A stretch of 64,000 nucleotides of DNA from Thioalkalivibrio sp. ALJ16 (GCF_000377345.1 NZ_KB898039.1:186001-250000); one strand, 5' to 3'. Counted from the first letter of the stretch, positions 33,101 through 43,145 are shown. Numbers and translations: made by a program. Notes: generated by a model from the sequence alone, not told the origin.

Positions 33101-34615
33101 ATGTTTGCTGACTGGCCTATCTTGAGTCTGTTGATCTGGCTGCCGATTCTCGGCGGCTTCCTGGTGCTTGCCGCCGGGCGCGACGCGCCCCATGTGGCGC
33201 GGCGGCTCGGGCTCGCGGTGGCCGTGGCGACCTTTGTGGCCAGTCTGCCGCTGTGGTTCGCGTTCGAGCGAGGCACCGCCGAGATGCAGTTCCAGGAGCT
33301 GGCCTCGTGGATCCCCGCGTTTAACGTGAACTACCACCTGGGTGTGGACGGGATCTCCATGCCGCTGATCCTGCTGACCACCCTGATCACCGTGGTGGTC
33401 GTGGTCGCGGCCTGGGAATCGGTAAAGGACCGCATCGCTTACTACATGGCCGCGATGCTGGTGATGGAAGGCCTGATGATCGGCATGTTCGCGGCGATGG
33501 ACGCGGTGCTGTTCTACGTGTTCTTCGAGGCGATGCTGATCCCGATGTTCCTGGTGATCGGGATCTGGGGCGGGCCGCGACGCGTCTACGCGACGCTGAA
33601 GTTCTTCCTTTATACCTTCCTCGGCTCGGTGTTCATGCTGGTCGCGCTGATCTGGATGTACATCCAGTCCGGCAGCTTCCTGATCCAGGACTTCCATGCC
33701 CTGCAGATCGGGCTGACCGCGCAGATCCTGATCTTCCTCGCGTTCTTCATGGCGTTCGCCGTGAAGATCCCGATGTTCCCGGTGCATACCTGGCTGCCGG
33801 ATGCGCACGTGGAGGCGCCTACCGGCGGCTCGGTGATCCTGGCCGCGATCATGCTGAAGATCGGTGGCTACGGCTTCCTGCGCTTCTCGCTGCCGATCAC
33901 GCCGGATGCCTCGGCGGTGCTGGATACGCTGATGATCGTGCTGTCGCTGATCGCGATCGTCTACATCGGCGTGGTCGCGCTGATCCAGAGCGACATGAAG
34001 AAGCTGATCGCCTATTCGTCGATCGCGCACATGGGCTTTGTGACCCTGGGCTTCTTCCTCGCCTTCTACATCTACCGCAATACCGGTGACTGGGAAGGCG
34101 CCTCGTTGGGTATCGCCGGCGGCATGGTGCAGATGATCTCGCACGGCTTCATCTCGGCGGCGATGTTCCTCGCGGTGGGCGTGCTGTACGACCGTCTGCA
34201 CAGCCGGCAGATCGCGGACTACGGCGGTGTGGTGAACACCATGCCCTGGTTCGCTGCGTTCTTCGTGCTGTTCGCGATGGCCAATACCGGCCTGCCGGGT
34301 ACCTCCGGCTTTGTCGGCGAGTTCATGGTCATCCTGGCCGCGTTCAAGGCGGACTTCTGGATTGCGTTCCTGGCCGCGACCACGCTGATCCTGGCGGCCG
34401 GCTACACCCTGTGGCTGGTCAAGCGCGTGATCTTCGGCGCGGTGGCCAACGAGAACGTGGCCGGCCTGTCCGACATGAACCGCCGCGAGTTCTTCCTGAT
34501 GGGCGTGCTGGCCTTCTTCACCCTGCTGCTGGGTGTGTGGCCGGCGCCGCTGCTGGATGTGATGAACGCGACCATCGACCACCTCGTGGCGCATATCGCG
34601 CAGTCGAAGCTCTGA
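33101..34615 (+). CDS. nuoM: NADH-quinone oxidoreductase subunit M
   Basis: The 504-residue antiporter-like pump subunit has [18 protein letters not shown] (essential Glu), [20 protein letters not shown] (essential Lys) and [21 protein letters not shown] precedes the ATG; the 52-base gap after nuoL holds no structure I can see. Confidence 0.97.
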   Translation: MFADWPILSLLIWLPILGGFLVLAAGRDAPHVARRLGLAVAVATFVASLPLWFAFERGTAEMQFQELASWIPAFNVNYHLGVDGISMPLILLTTLITVVVVVAAWESVKDRIAYYMAAMLVMEGLMIGMFAAMDAVLFYVFFEAMLIPMFLVIGIWGGPRRVYATLKFFLYTFLGSVFMLVALIWMYIQSGSFLIQDFHALQIGLTAQILIFLAFFMAFAVKIPMFPVHTWLPDAHVEAPTGGSVILAAIMLKIGGYGFLRFSLPITPDASAVLDTLMIVLSLIAIVYIGVVALIQSDMKKLIAYSSIAHMGFVTLGFFLAFYIYRNTGDWEGASLGIAGGMVQMISHGFISAAMFLAVGVLYDRLHSRQIADYGGVVNTMPWFAAFFVLFAMANTGLPGTSGFVGEFMVILAAFKADFWIAFLAATTLILAAGYTLWLVKRVIFGAVANENVAGLSDMNRREFFLMGVLAFFTLLLGVWPAPLLDVMNATIDHLVAHIAQSKL

Positions 34616-34628
34616 AGGGACGCCTGAC

Positions 34629-36077
34629 ATGAATTTCGAGATCCCCAACTTCCTCCCCGCCGTGCCCGAGATGTTCGTGCTCGGGATGGCGTGCCTGATC
34701 CTGGTGATCGACGCGTTCCTGCCGGATTCGCGGCGCGACATCACCTACGGCCTGGTGCAGGCGACCCTGGTCGCGGCCGCCGGCCTGACCCTGTGGATGA
34801 TGGGTCCGGAGACGGTGCTGACCTTCTCGGATACCTTCGTGAAGGACCCGATGGCGGACATCCTGAAGGTCGCGGTCTATGTGACCAGCTTCCTGGTGTT
34901 CCTGTATGCGCGTCCCTATCTGATGGAGCGCGGGATTCACAAGGGCGAGTTCTACATCCTGGGCCTGTTCGCGGTGCTCGGGATGATGATCATGATCTCC
35001 GGGCACAACCTGCTGACGCTGTACCTGGGGCTGGAGCTGCTGTCGCTGTCGTCCTATGCGCTGGTCGCCTTCTGGCGCGACAGCACCCGGGCGACCGAGG
35101 CGGCGATGAAGTATTTCGTGCTGGGCGCGCTGGCCTCCGGTCTGTTGCTTTACGGCATGTCGATGATCTACGGGATGACCGGCTCGCTGGACATCGCGGT
35201 CATTGCCGCCGAGCTGACGGCCGCGGACGAGAGCCTGAACATCCCGCTGGTCTTCGGTCTGGTGTTCCTGGTGGTGGCGATTGCGTTCAAGCTGGGGGCG
35301 GTGCCGTTCCACATGTGGGTGCCGGACGTCTATGACGGCGCCCCGACGGCGGTCACGCTGTTCATCGCCACCGCGCCGAAGATCGCCGCTTTCGCCTTCC
35401 TGATGCGCCTGCTGGTGGAAGGCATGGGCCCGATGCATGCCGACTGGCAGGGCATGCTGATCATCCTGGCCGTGCTGTCGCTGGCGGTGGGCAACGTGAT
35501 CGCGATCGCGCAGACCAGCATCAAACGCATGCTGGCCTACTCGACCATCGCCCATGTCGGCTTCGTGTTCATGGGCATCCTGGCCGGGACCGACAGCGGC
35601 TACGCCTCGGCGATGTTCTATGTGATCGTCTACGCGATTACCGCGGCCGGTGGCTTCGGCATGATCGTGTTCCTGTCACGCAAGGGCTATGAGGCCGACC
35701 AGATCGACGACTTCAAGGGTCTGGCCCAGCGCAACCCGTGGTTTGCGTTCATCATGCTGCTGCTTCTGTTCTCGATGGCCGGGGTGCCGCCGACGGTCGG
35801 CTTCTACGCCAAGCTGGCGGTGATCCAGGCTGCGGTGGGTGCGGACCTGGTCTGGCTGGGGGTGGTCGCCGTGATCTTCTCGGTCATCGGTGCGTTCTAC
35901 TACCTGCGCGTGGTCAAGATGATGTTCTTCGACGCGCCGAAGGATGAGAACGCCGAACCGGTGCAGCCGTCCGGCGCGCTCGCCACCGCGCTCAGCATCA
36001 ACGGGCTGGCAGTGCTGGCGCTGGGAATTTTCCCGGGCCTGCTGCTGTCTATCACCCACTATGCAATCATCGGGTAA
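34629..36077 (+). CDS. nuoN: NADH-quinone oxidoreductase subunit N
   Basis: The 482-residue antiporter-like pump subunit completes the membrane arm: [18 protein letters not shown] (key Glu), [20 protein letters not shown] (key Lys) and [17 protein letters not shown]. Product length and helix count are normal. A DUF2818 gene follows after three bases. Confidence 0.97.
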   Translation: MNFEIPNFLPAVPEMFVLGMACLILVIDAFLPDSRRDITYGLVQATLVAAAGLTLWMMGPETVLTFSDTFVKDPMADILKVAVYVTSFLVFLYARPYLMERGIHKGEFYILGLFAVLGMMIMISGHNLLTLYLGLELLSLSSYALVAFWRDSTRATEAAMKYFVLGALASGLLLYGMSMIYGMTGSLDIAVIAAELTAADESLNIPLVFGLVFLVVAIAFKLGAVPFHMWVPDVYDGAPTAVTLFIATAPKIAAFAFLMRLLVEGMGPMHADWQGMLIILAVLSLAVGNVIAIAQTSIKRMLAYSTIAHVGFVFMGILAGTDSGYASAMFYVIVYAITAAGGFGMIVFLSRKGYEADQIDDFKGLAQRNPWFAFIMLLLLFSMAGVPPTVGFYAKLAVIQAAVGADLVWLGVVAVIFSVIGAFYYLRVVKMMFFDAPKDENAEPVQPSGALATALSINGLAVLALGIFPGLLLSITHYAIIG

Positions 36078-36080
36078 GTC

Positions 36081-36425
36081 GTGACACAGTGGATTCCGTT
36101 TGAGGTCCTCGTCTGGGGATTTGTCGTCGTCGCCTTCATCAGCGCGAACCTGCCGTGGCTGACCGATCGCATCGGCCTCGTGGTGCAGCCGGCCAGCGGC
36201 GAGAAGGGTCCCTGGACCCGGATCTTCGAGTGGTTCGGGCTCTATATCCTTGCCGGCCTGATTGGCAAGGGGCTGGAGTTTCAGGCCACAGGTGGCATCC
36301 ATTCGCAGGGCTGGGAGTTCTACGTGATCACCCTGTCTCTGTTTGCCATGTTCGCGCTGCCAGGCTATATCTGGCGCTATGACCTGCGCCCGCATCTGCG
36401 CAGCGGCGCCCGCCGCACCCGGTAA
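36081..36425 (+). CDS. DUF2818 membrane protein at the end of the nuo operon
   Basis: The 114-residue protein has three or four hydrophobic segments (VLVWGFVVVAFISANLPWL, FGLYILAGLIGKGLEF, VITLSLFAMFALPGYIWRY) and the recognisable pattern ANLPW..QGWEFYVITLSLF..PGYIWRY of DUF2818. In many beta- and some gammaproteobacteria this gene directly follows nuoN, suggesting an accessory or assembly role for complex I; this has not been shown. The GTG at 36081 lies three bases after nuoN. It is the last gene before the operon hairpin. Confidence 0.85.
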   Translation: MTQWIPFEVLVWGFVVVAFISANLPWLTDRIGLVVQPASGEKGPWTRIFEWFGLYILAGLIGKGLEFQATGGIHSQGWEFYVITLSLFAMFALPGYIWRYDLRPHLRSGARRTR

Positions 36426-36433
36426 ATATTTGC

Positions 36434-36458
36434 GCCACCCCCTTGCGGCGGGGGTGGC
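36434..36458 (+). terminator. Terminator-like hairpin ending the nuo operon
   Basis: GCCACCCCC (36434-36442) pairs perfectly with GGGGGTGGC (36450-36458) over a seven-base loop. Only ACCTTTG follows, so the U-tract is poor. The -35 box of the next tRNA promoter lies in the loop. Confidence 0.65.
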
Positions 36459-36472
36459 ACCTTTGCTATAGT
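36443..36472 (+). promoter_or_regulatory. Promoter of the tRNA-fMet/rimP-nusA operon
   Basis: TTGCGG (36443-36448) and TATAGT (36467-36472) are separated by 18 bases. Transcription would start about seven bases before the tRNA. The -35 hexamer sits in the loop of the nuo terminator hairpin. Confidence 0.6.
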
Positions 36473-36485
36473 TTTGCGTCTCGGA

Positions 36486-36562
36486 TGCGGGGTGGAGCAG
36501 TCTGGCAGCTCGTCGGGCTCATAACCCGAAGGTCGCAGGTTCAAATCCTGCCCCCGCTACCA
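36486..36562 (+). tRNA. metY: Initiator tRNA-fMet (CAT)
   Basis: This 77-nt tRNA has encoded CCA. Hallmarks of the initiator: position 1 (T) cannot pair with position 72 (T), and the anticodon arm TCGGG-CTCATAA-CCCGA has three consecutive G:C pairs next to the loop. Anticodon CAT is at 36520-36522. The body GGTGGAGCAG..GGTTCAAATCC is nearly identical to E. coli tRNA-fMet. As in E. coli metY, it heads the rimP-nusA-infB operon. Confidence 0.98.
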
Positions 36563-36572
36563 ATTTTCAGAG

Positions 36573-36594
36573 AGGCCCCGTACGGGGCCTTTTT
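36573..36594 (+). terminator. Rho-independent terminator after tRNA-fMet
   Basis: AGGCCCC (36573-36579) and GGGGCCT (36584-36590) pair across GTAC and are followed by five T. It lets most transcripts end after the tRNA; readthrough would feed rimP-nusA. Confidence 0.88.
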
Positions 36595-36607
36595 GTTAAG
36601 GATACGA

Positions 36608-36635
36608 ACCCGGCGGCAACTGCTCGCCGCCGGGT
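36608..36635 (+). repeat. Strong hairpin in the rimP leader
   Basis: ACCCGGCGGC (36608-36617) is perfectly complementary to GCCGCCGGGT (36626-36635), with an eight-base loop. No T run follows. It lies between the two terminators upstream of rimP. Confidence 0.6.
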
Positions 36636-36709
36636 ACCGGTTCTTGAGGCCGCGCTCCCGCGCGCCTTGCGGCAGTGATCGGGCCGCAGTCATCGTTGCG
36701 GTGTACGAG

Positions 36710-36731
36710 GGGCGTTTGGCGCCCTTTTTTT
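36710..36731 (+). terminator. Second terminator or attenuator before rimP
   Basis: GGGCG (36710-36714) pairs with CGCCC (36720-36724) over TTTGG and is followed by seven T (36725-36731). It ends about 45 bases before the rimP start, so it could attenuate the rimP-nusA-infB operon. Confidence 0.75.
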
Positions 36732-36774
36732 GTTTCTGGGTCCCGGCTACGGGACGGAGTCGATCGAGACGCCC

Positions 36775-37230
36775 TTGTCGCAGAAGGCTGAACAACTGAA
36801 AACGCTGTTAACCCCGGTGGTCGAGGGGGAGGGCATGCAGCTCTGGGGGCTGGAGTATCACGCCGGCTCCAAGCCGCCCGTCGTGCGTATCTTTATCGAT
36901 GGCGAAAACGGCGTTACCGTGGACGACTGCGCCCGGGTCAGCGACCAGGTGGGCGCGGTCCTGGACGTCGAGCAGATTCTCAAGGGCAACTACACCCTGG
37001 AAGTTTCCAGCCCGGGGATCGAACGCCCCCTGTTTACCCCCGAGCAGTTCCGGCTCTACATCGGGCACCCGGTGAAGGTGCGTCTGGCCTGGCCGGAGCA
37101 CGATCGCCGCAATTTCCGTGGCGTGCTGCTGTCGGTTGAAGAACCGATGATCGAGGTGGAAGTGGACGGCATGGCTTACGAGCTGCCGCTGGCCGCGATC
37201 CACAACGCGCGGGTCCTGGACCAGCTGTAA
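36775..37230 (+). CDS. rimP: Ribosome maturation factor RimP
   Basis: The 151-residue protein needed for 30S assembly matches E. coli RimP in length (150). Signatures: LLTPVVEGEGMQLWGLEYH, IDGENGVTVDDCARVSDQVGAVLDVE and YTLEVSSPGIERPLF read in parts, then the C-terminal SH3-like domain. The start is uncertain: the TTG at 36775 gives the right N terminus but a weak ribosome site; the only longer start, TTG at 36730, overlaps the terminator T run. nusA follows after 76 bases. Confidence 0.93.
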   Translation: MSQKAEQLKTLLTPVVEGEGMQLWGLEYHAGSKPPVVRIFIDGENGVTVDDCARVSDQVGAVLDVEQILKGNYTLEVSSPGIERPLFTPEQFRLYIGHPVKVRLAWPEHDRRNFRGVLLSVEEPMIEVEVDGMAYELPLAAIHNARVLDQL

Positions 37231-37306
37231 GACACGGCTGCGGAGCAGGACGCTGCTACGCTTTTGTTGAATCGGCAGGCGACTGCCGAGTGCGGAGAGG
37301 CAAGAC

Positions 37307-38803
37307 ATGAACAAGGAGATCCTGCTGGTCGCCGATGCCGTGGCGAACGAGAAAGGAGTCGAGAAGGACATCATCTTCGACGCCCTGGAATCGGCCCTGG
37401 CGATGGCGACCCGCAAGTACCACGGTGGCAAGATGGACGTGCGCGTGAACATCGACCGCGAGGAGGGCGATTACGAGGCCTTCCGCCGCTGGACCGTGGT
37501 GGACGACGAGGACCCGGAGTTCGAGTCCCCGGAGTACCAGATCCTGCTGTCCTACGCCCAGCAGAAGAACCCCGATGCGCAGGTCGGCGACGTGATCGAG
37601 GAACCGGTGGAGGCGGTCGACTTCGGTCGTATCGCCGCCCAAACCGCCAAGCAGGTCATCGTGCAGAAGGTGCGCGAGGCCGAACGTGCCAAGGTGGTGG
37701 AGGAATACCAGGATCGTGTTGGGACCCTGGTCATGGGGATCGTGAAGCGGACCGACCGCAACGGGACCTACGTGGACCTGGGCAACAATGCCGAGGCCCT
37801 GATCCCGCGCGAACACATGATCCCGCGCGAGACCGTGCGCACCAATGACCGCCTGCGTGGCTACCTGAAGGAGATTCGTCCGGAGGCCCGCGGCCCGCAG
37901 CTGATCCTCAGCCGCACCGCGCCGGAATTCCTGATCGAGCTGTTCAAGCTCGAGGTGCCGGAAGTCGGGCAGAACATCATCGACATCATGGGCGCGGCCC
38001 GTGATGCCGGCATGCGTGCGAAGATCGCGGTGCGCTCCAACGATCCGCGTCTGGACCCGGTGGGCGCCTGTGTCGGCATGCGCGGTTCGCGTGTGCAGTC
38101 GGTATCCAACGAACTGGCGGGCGAGCGCATCGACATCATCGTCTGGGACGAGAATCCGGCCCAGTTCGTGATCAACGCGATGTCGCCGGCCGAGGTCCAG
38201 TCGATCGTGGTCGACGAGGATCGTCAGTCCATGGATATCGCGGTCGAGGAAGACAAGCTGTCGCTGGCCATCGGTCGCGGCGGGCAGAACATCCGTCTGG
38301 CCTCCCAGCTGACCGGCTGGGAACTGAACGTGATGACCGAGGAGCAGGCGGCCGAGAAGAGCGAGGCCGAGGCCCAGCAGCTGGTGAACTTCTTCATGGA
38401 GGCCCTGGACGTTGACGAAGAGGTCGCGGGCATCCTGGTACAGGAAGGCTTCACCAGCCTCGACGAGGTGGCCTATGTGGATGAGGCCGAGCTGCTGGCG
38501 ATTGAGGAATTCGACGAAGACATGGTTCAGGAACTGCGCAGTCGCGCGAGCGACGCGCTCCTGACCAAGGCCATCGCGGCCGAGGAAGGTCGCGAGGGCT
38601 ATCAGCCCGCAGAGGATCTGCTGACCATGGATGGCATGACCGAGGCGCTGGCGAACAAGCTGGCGTCACACGGGGTGTGCACGATGGAGGATCTGGCGGA
38701 GCAGGCATCCGACGACGTGGTCGAGATGACCGGACTGGATGCGGAAGAGGCGTCGGCGCTGATTATGACCGCGCGCGCCCCGTGGTTCGAAACCGGGGAC
38801 TGA
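37307..38803 (+). CDS. nusA: Transcription termination/antitermination factor NusA
   Basis: The 498-residue protein has the N-terminal RNAP-binding domain (MNKEILLVADAVANEKGV), S1 domain (VMGIVKRTDRNGTYVDLGNNAEALIPRE in parts), KH1/KH2 (DPVGACVGMRGSRVQSVSNELAGERID, then LAIGRGGQNIRLASQLTGW) and two acidic C-terminal repeats (residues about 360-490) as in E. coli, which bind alpha-CTD. AGAGGCAAGAC precedes the ATG. Confidence 0.98.
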   Translation: MNKEILLVADAVANEKGVEKDIIFDALESALAMATRKYHGGKMDVRVNIDREEGDYEAFRRWTVVDDEDPEFESPEYQILLSYAQQKNPDAQVGDVIEEPVEAVDFGRIAAQTAKQVIVQKVREAERAKVVEEYQDRVGTLVMGIVKRTDRNGTYVDLGNNAEALIPREHMIPRETVRTNDRLRGYLKEIRPEARGPQLILSRTAPEFLIELFKLEVPEVGQNIIDIMGAARDAGMRAKIAVRSNDPRLDPVGACVGMRGSRVQSVSNELAGERIDIIVWDENPAQFVINAMSPAEVQSIVVDEDRQSMDIAVEEDKLSLAIGRGGQNIRLASQLTGWELNVMTEEQAAEKSEAEAQQLVNFFMEALDVDEEVAGILVQEGFTSLDEVAYVDEAELLAIEEFDEDMVQELRSRASDALLTKAIAAEEGREGYQPAEDLLTMDGMTEALANKLASHGVCTMEDLAEQASDDVVEMTGLDAEEASALIMTARAPWFETGD

Positions 38804-38884
38804 TTTCCCCGGGGACCGAATCGGGAATCCGTGTCACAGGCCTGTCGGCTGGCCTGAAAAGAATCTGGAATGGAGGTAGGCGCC

Positions 38885-41623
38885 ATGGCGCAAATGACAG
38901 TGCAGCAATTCGCGGAATCGGTGGGAACGCCGGTTGACCGCCTCATGGTCCAGCTCAAGGAGGCGGGCGTCGAGGTGGATGGCCCCGATGGGGCGATTAC
39001 CGATGCCGAAAAGCGCAAGCTGCTCGATCACCTCCGTCAGGCTCATGGCGAAGGCGGAGAGTCCGGGCGCGTGACCCTGAAGCGCCGCACCCAGGCGCAG
39101 ACCCTTAAGGTGAGCTCCGGCCAGGGCCGTTCCAAGACGGTCAATGTCGAGGTCCGCAAGAAGCGCACCATCAAGCGCAAGCCGGCCGAGGCCGCGCCCG
39201 AGCCGCCAGTGGAGGCGACCCCGGTGGCCGAAGAGCCGGCACCGGAGCCGGTGGAAGAGCCGCGTGCGGTGGAGCCGGAAGTGCCGGTGAGCGAGGCCCC
39301 GGCCGAAGAGGTCGAGACCCGCGCTGAGGCCGAAGCCGAGGCCCCGGCCGAGCCCGAGGCCGCCGAGCCGGAAGCCCCCAGCGAGCCGGAGCCGGCCGTC
39401 GAGGAGGCCGCGGCCGAACCGGCTGCCGCCGAACCCGAGCCCGAACCCGCGCCGGCCAAGCCGAAGCGCCCGCTCAGCCGTACCGAGCAGCTGGCGCTGC
39501 AGGTCGAGGCCGAGCGCGATGCCCAGCGCAAGGCCGCCGAGGCCCGCAAGCAGGAGGTCGCTGAGCGCGAGGAACGCCAGAAGCGTCGCCAGAAAGAGCT
39601 GGAGGCTCAGGAGGCAAAGCGCGAGAAGGAAGAACAGGCGCGCCTGGAACGCGAGGCCGCGGCCAGAGCGGCCGCGCCCGCGGCACCGGAAGGCGATGCG
39701 AAGGCCGGCAAGGGCGCGCGCAAGGGCGGCCGCAAGGATGACCGCAAGGAACTGCACGTTGCGGGCGATCGTCGCGGCCGCCGCAAGAAGGGCGAGGGCC
39801 GCAGGGCGCAGTCCGCCGCGGCGCAGGCGGTCACCAGCAAGCACGGCTTTGCCAAGCCGACGGCGCCGGTGGTGCGTGATGTCGAGGTGCCGGAGACGGT
39901 CACCGTGGCGGATCTGGCCCAGGCGATGGCGATCAAGGCCCCGCAGCTGATCAAGGCGCTGATGGGCATGGGCGTGATGGCGACCATCAACCAGTCGATC
40001 GACCAGGACACCGCGATGCTGGTGGTCGAGGAGATGGGTCATAACCCGATCGCCGTGAAGGAGACTTCGGTCGAGGACGATATCGATACCGGTCTGGAGC
40101 AGACCGCCGAGGCCAAGCCGCGTCCGCCGGTCGTCACCGTGATGGGCCACGTCGACCACGGCAAGACCTCGCTGCTGGACTACATCCGCAAGGAAAAGGT
40201 GGCCTCCGGCGAGGCGGGTGGCATCACCCAGCACATCGGCGCCTATCACGTGAAGAACAGCCACGACGGCGTGACCTTCCTGGATACCCCCGGGCACGCC
40301 GCGTTTACCGCGATGCGTGCCCGGGGCGCGCAGTCCACCGACATCGTGATCCTGGTGGTCGCGGCGGATGATGGTGTGATGCCGCAGACGCTCGAGGCGA
40401 TCCAGCATGCGAAGGCGGCAGGCGTGCCGATCGTCGTGGCGGTCAACAAGGTCGACAAGCCGGAGGCCGAGCCGGAGCGGGTCATGAACGATCTTGCCCA
40501 GCACGAGGTGATCCCCGAGGCCTGGGGTGGCGATACGCAGTTCATCAACGTATCCGCCCATACCGGCGAGGGCATCGACGAGCTGCTGGAGGCCCTGGGC
40601 CTGCAGGCCGAGGTGATGGAACTGAAGGCCCCGGACGAGGGCCCCGCGCGCGGTGTCGTAATCGAGTCGCGTCTGGAGAAGGGGCGCGGTCCGGTGGCGA
40701 CCATCCTGGTGCAGTCCGGCCAGCTGAAGCACGGCGACATCCTGCTTTCGGGCAAGGAATACGGCCGTGTGCGTGCGATGTTCGACGATACCGGTGCCGC
40801 GGTGAAGGCCGTCGGTCCGTCCATGCCGGTCGAGGTCCTGGGCCTGTCCGGTGTGCCGCAGGCCGGTGACGAGGTGCTGGTGGTCGCGGACGACAAGACC
40901 GCCCGCGAGGTCGCCGAGCACCGCGATGCCAAGCAGCGCGAGCGCAAGCTGGCCGCGCAGCAGGCGGCCAAGCTGGAGAACATCTTCAACCAGATGCAGG
41001 AAGGCCAGATCGCCACCGTGAACATCCTGATCAAGGCGGATGTCCAGGGCTCGGCCGAGGCCCTGCGCGAGTCGCTGATCAAGCTGTCCACCGATGAGGT
41101 GCGCGTGAAAGTGGTCTCCGCCGGGGTCGGCGGGATCTCCGAGTCCGACCTCAACCTGGCGATGGCCTCCGAGGCGATCGTGATCGCGTTCAACGTGCGT
41201 GCCGATGCGGGCGCCAAGCGCCTGGCCGCCGAGAACGAGATCGACGTGCGCTACTACTCGGTGATCTACGAGGCCATCGACGACGTGAAGCAGGCGCTGT
41301 CCGGTCTCCTGTCGGCCGAGATCCGCGAAGAGGTCGTGGGCCTTGCCGAGGTGCGCGATGTGTTCAAGGCCTCGGGCTTTGGTCAGGTCGCCGGCTGTCT
41401 CGTGGTCGAGGGGGCGGTCAAGCGCGGCAACCCGATTCGCGTGCTGCGCGACAATGTGGTGATCTACGAAGGCGAGCTGGAGAGCCTGCGCCGCTTCAAG
41501 GACGACGTGAACGAGGTCAAGGCCGGTACCGAGTGTGGTATCGCGGTGAAGAACTACAACGACGTGAAGGCGGGTGACCAGATCGAGGTCTTCCAGCGCG
41601 TCGAGGTGGCCCGGACGCTCTGA
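38885..41623 (+). CDS. infB: Translation initiation factor IF-2
   Basis: The 912-residue GTPase places fMet-tRNA on the 30S subunit. N-terminal IF2_N domain ([20 protein letters not shown]), then a long Ala/Pro/Glu-rich linker (about residues 95-200) passing into a Lys/Arg/Glu-rich coiled stretch, a second IF2_N-like domain near 335-385, and the G domain (GHVDHGKTS about residue 420, [14 protein letters not shown]) with domains II-IV. The ATG at 38885 follows GGAGG by eight bases. The stop overlaps the rbfA start. Confidence 0.98.
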   Translation: MAQMTVQQFAESVGTPVDRLMVQLKEAGVEVDGPDGAITDAEKRKLLDHLRQAHGEGGESGRVTLKRRTQAQTLKVSSGQGRSKTVNVEVRKKRTIKRKPAEAAPEPPVEATPVAEEPAPEPVEEPRAVEPEVPVSEAPAEEVETRAEAEAEAPAEPEAAEPEAPSEPEPAVEEAAAEPAAAEPEPEPAPAKPKRPLSRTEQLALQVEAERDAQRKAAEARKQEVAEREERQKRRQKELEAQEAKREKEEQARLEREAAARAAAPAAPEGDAKAGKGARKGGRKDDRKELHVAGDRRGRRKKGEGRRAQSAAAQAVTSKHGFAKPTAPVVRDVEVPETVTVADLAQAMAIKAPQLIKALMGMGVMATINQSIDQDTAMLVVEEMGHNPIAVKETSVEDDIDTGLEQTAEAKPRPPVVTVMGHVDHGKTSLLDYIRKEKVASGEAGGITQHIGAYHVKNSHDGVTFLDTPGHAAFTAMRARGAQSTDIVILVVAADDGVMPQTLEAIQHAKAAGVPIVVAVNKVDKPEAEPERVMNDLAQHEVIPEAWGGDTQFINVSAHTGEGIDELLEALGLQAEVMELKAPDEGPARGVVIESRLEKGRGPVATILVQSGQLKHGDILLSGKEYGRVRAMFDDTGAAVKAVGPSMPVEVLGLSGVPQAGDEVLVVADDKTAREVAEHRDAKQRERKLAAQQAAKLENIFNQMQEGQIATVNILIKADVQGSAEALRESLIKLSTDEVRVKVVSAGVGGISESDLNLAMASEAIVIAFNVRADAGAKRLAAENEIDVRYYSVIYEAIDDVKQALSGLLSAEIREEVVGLAEVRDVFKASGFGQVAGCLVVEGAVKRGNPIRVLRDNVVIYEGELESLRRFKDDVNEVKAGTECGIAVKNYNDVKAGDQIEVFQRVEVARTL

Positions 41624-42096
41624 TGCCGGGGAACCGCGATTTTCATCGCTCGGACCGGGTCGGGGAGCAGATCCAGCGCGAGCTGGCCGATCTGATCCGG
41701 CTGGAGGTGAAGGATCCGCGTGTGGGCATGATTACCCTGGCGGGCGTCGAGGTGTCCCGGGATCTGGCCCATGCGCGTGTGTATTTCACTCAGCTTGAGG
41801 GTGCCGAAAAGGGGCAGGAGGCGCAGAAGGGCCTGAACAACGCCGCCGGTTTCCTGCGGCGTGCCCTGGGGCAGCGCATGCGTCTGCGCAGCGTGCCGCA
41901 GCTGCGCTTCATCTATGACGATACCCCCGAGCGTGGTGCCCACCTGTCGTCCCTGATTGACCGCGCGCTGGCGGAAGACCGTGCGCACCACGCGCACGAT
42001 CCGGACGCCGCGGACGAGGATGCCGGCGATCACGAAGCCGGCCATTACGACGCCGGGGACCACGATGTCGATTCGGGGCCGGATCGCGGGGCCTGA
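41623..42096 (+). CDS. rbfA: Ribosome-binding factor A with acidic/His tail
   Basis: This 157-residue 30S maturation factor has the KH-like core (RSDRVGEQIQRELADLIRLEV, GVEVSRDLAHARVYFT, RSVPQLRFIYDDTPERG) covering residues 1-120. The remaining 37 residues are a tail of His and Asp/Glu (HHAHDPDAADEDAGDHEAG..), not found in E. coli RbfA at this density. It is coupled to infB by TGATG. Confidence 0.95.
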   Translation: MPGNRDFHRSDRVGEQIQRELADLIRLEVKDPRVGMITLAGVEVSRDLAHARVYFTQLEGAEKGQEAQKGLNNAAGFLRRALGQRMRLRSVPQLRFIYDDTPERGAHLSSLIDRALAEDRAHHAHDPDAADEDAGDHEAGHYDAGDHDVDSGPDRGA

Positions 42097-42124
42097 GGCC
42101 CGGCGTCTCCGGCACTCGACCAGC

Positions 42125-43084
42125 ATGGCGGGCAAGCGGCGCGACGTCGACGGCATCCTGTTGCTGGACAAGCCGCGCGGGCGTAGCTCCAACCAGGCGC
42201 TGGGGCGCGTCAAGTATCTGCTGCAGGCGAAGAAGGCCGGTCATACCGGGGCACTGGACCCGCGGGCGACTGGCCTTTTGCCGTTGTGCTTTGGACAGGC
42301 GACCAAGGTCTCCGGCTGGCTGCTGGACGCGGACAAGCGCTACCTCGCGGAGGCCCGTCTCGGGGTCGAGACTGACAGCGCGGACCTGGACGGCGCGGTG
42401 ATCCGCGAGGCCCCGGTGCCGGCGATCGAGCCTGCGCAGCTGCGCGCCCTGGAGCGCCAGTTCAGCGGGGCGCAGGAGCAGGTGCCGCCGATGGTGTCGG
42501 CGCTGAAGCACCAGGGGCGGCGCCTGTACGAGCTGGCGCGCCAGGGGGTCGAGGTCGAACGGCCGCCGCGGCCGGTGCAGATCCATTCGTTGCGGATCGA
42601 GCAGACCGCCCCCGATCGTCTGCGACTCGAGGTGCATTGCTCCAAGGGCACCTACATCCGCTCGCTGGTGGCCGATATCGGTCACGCGCTGGGGTGTGGC
42701 GCCGCTGTGGACACCCTGCACCGGGTCGGGCACGGGCACTTCGATGCCGCCGCCATGGTGTCACTGGACTCGGTCGAGGCCGCGTTCGAGGCCGGTGGTG
42801 CCGCGGCGATCGAGGCACTGCTGCAGCCGGCGGAGGCGGCCCTGGCGCACTGGCCGTCGGTGCGGCTGGATGCCGCCGCGAGTGCTGCGATGCGTCACGG
42901 CAATCCGGCCGCCACGGCGGCGATCAACGACCGCAGCCCGGGTGCCGCCGACGCCCCCGTCGAGGCCGAGACGGGCTGGCCCCTGGTGCGGGTGGTGGAT
43001 GCCGATGGGGGCTTTCTGGCCGTCGCCGCGGAGGACCCTGCGGGGTGGGTGCGGGCGCGGCGGCTGTTCGTGCCCGCCGCCTGA
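42125..43084 (+). CDS. truB: tRNA pseudouridine-55 synthase TruB
   Basis: The 319-residue enzyme makes psi-55 in the T arm of tRNAs. Catalytic Asp is in GHTGALDPRATGLLPLCFG; the start is GILLLDKPRGRSSNQALGRVK in parts; later ALERQFSGAQEQVPPMVSALKHQGRRLYELAR and CSKGTYIRSLVADIGHALG. The C-terminal domain has an Ala-rich insert near residues 245-290 (AATAAINDRSPGAADAP) relative to E. coli. It follows rbfA by 28 bases. Confidence 0.96.
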   Translation: MAGKRRDVDGILLLDKPRGRSSNQALGRVKYLLQAKKAGHTGALDPRATGLLPLCFGQATKVSGWLLDADKRYLAEARLGVETDSADLDGAVIREAPVPAIEPAQLRALERQFSGAQEQVPPMVSALKHQGRRLYELARQGVEVERPPRPVQIHSLRIEQTAPDRLRLEVHCSKGTYIRSLVADIGHALGCGAAVDTLHRVGHGHFDAAAMVSLDSVEAAFEAGGAAAIEALLQPAEAALAHWPSVRLDAAASAAMRHGNPAATAAINDRSPGAADAPVEAETGWPLVRVVDADGGFLAVAAEDPAGWVRARRLFVPAA

Positions 43085-43116
43085 GCGAGCCACCCGGGGG
43101 CGGCCGTTTCGTTTCT

Positions 43117-43145
43117 GTTCACGTCGCGATCGCTCGTGCTACCAT
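43117..43145 (+). promoter_or_regulatory. rpsO: Candidate extended -10 promoter upstream of rpsO
   Basis: TACCAT (43140-43145) is preceded by TG one base upstream (extended -10), in the 126-bp truB-rpsO gap. A -35 is barely recognisable (GTTCAC at 43117-43122, 17-base spacer). An own rpsO promoter is usual in enterics. Confidence 0.4.

Noticed and set aside
36443-36799. Open frame running through tRNA-fMet and the rimP leader
   Set aside because: It overlaps a certain tRNA and two terminators and matches nothing; it is chance.
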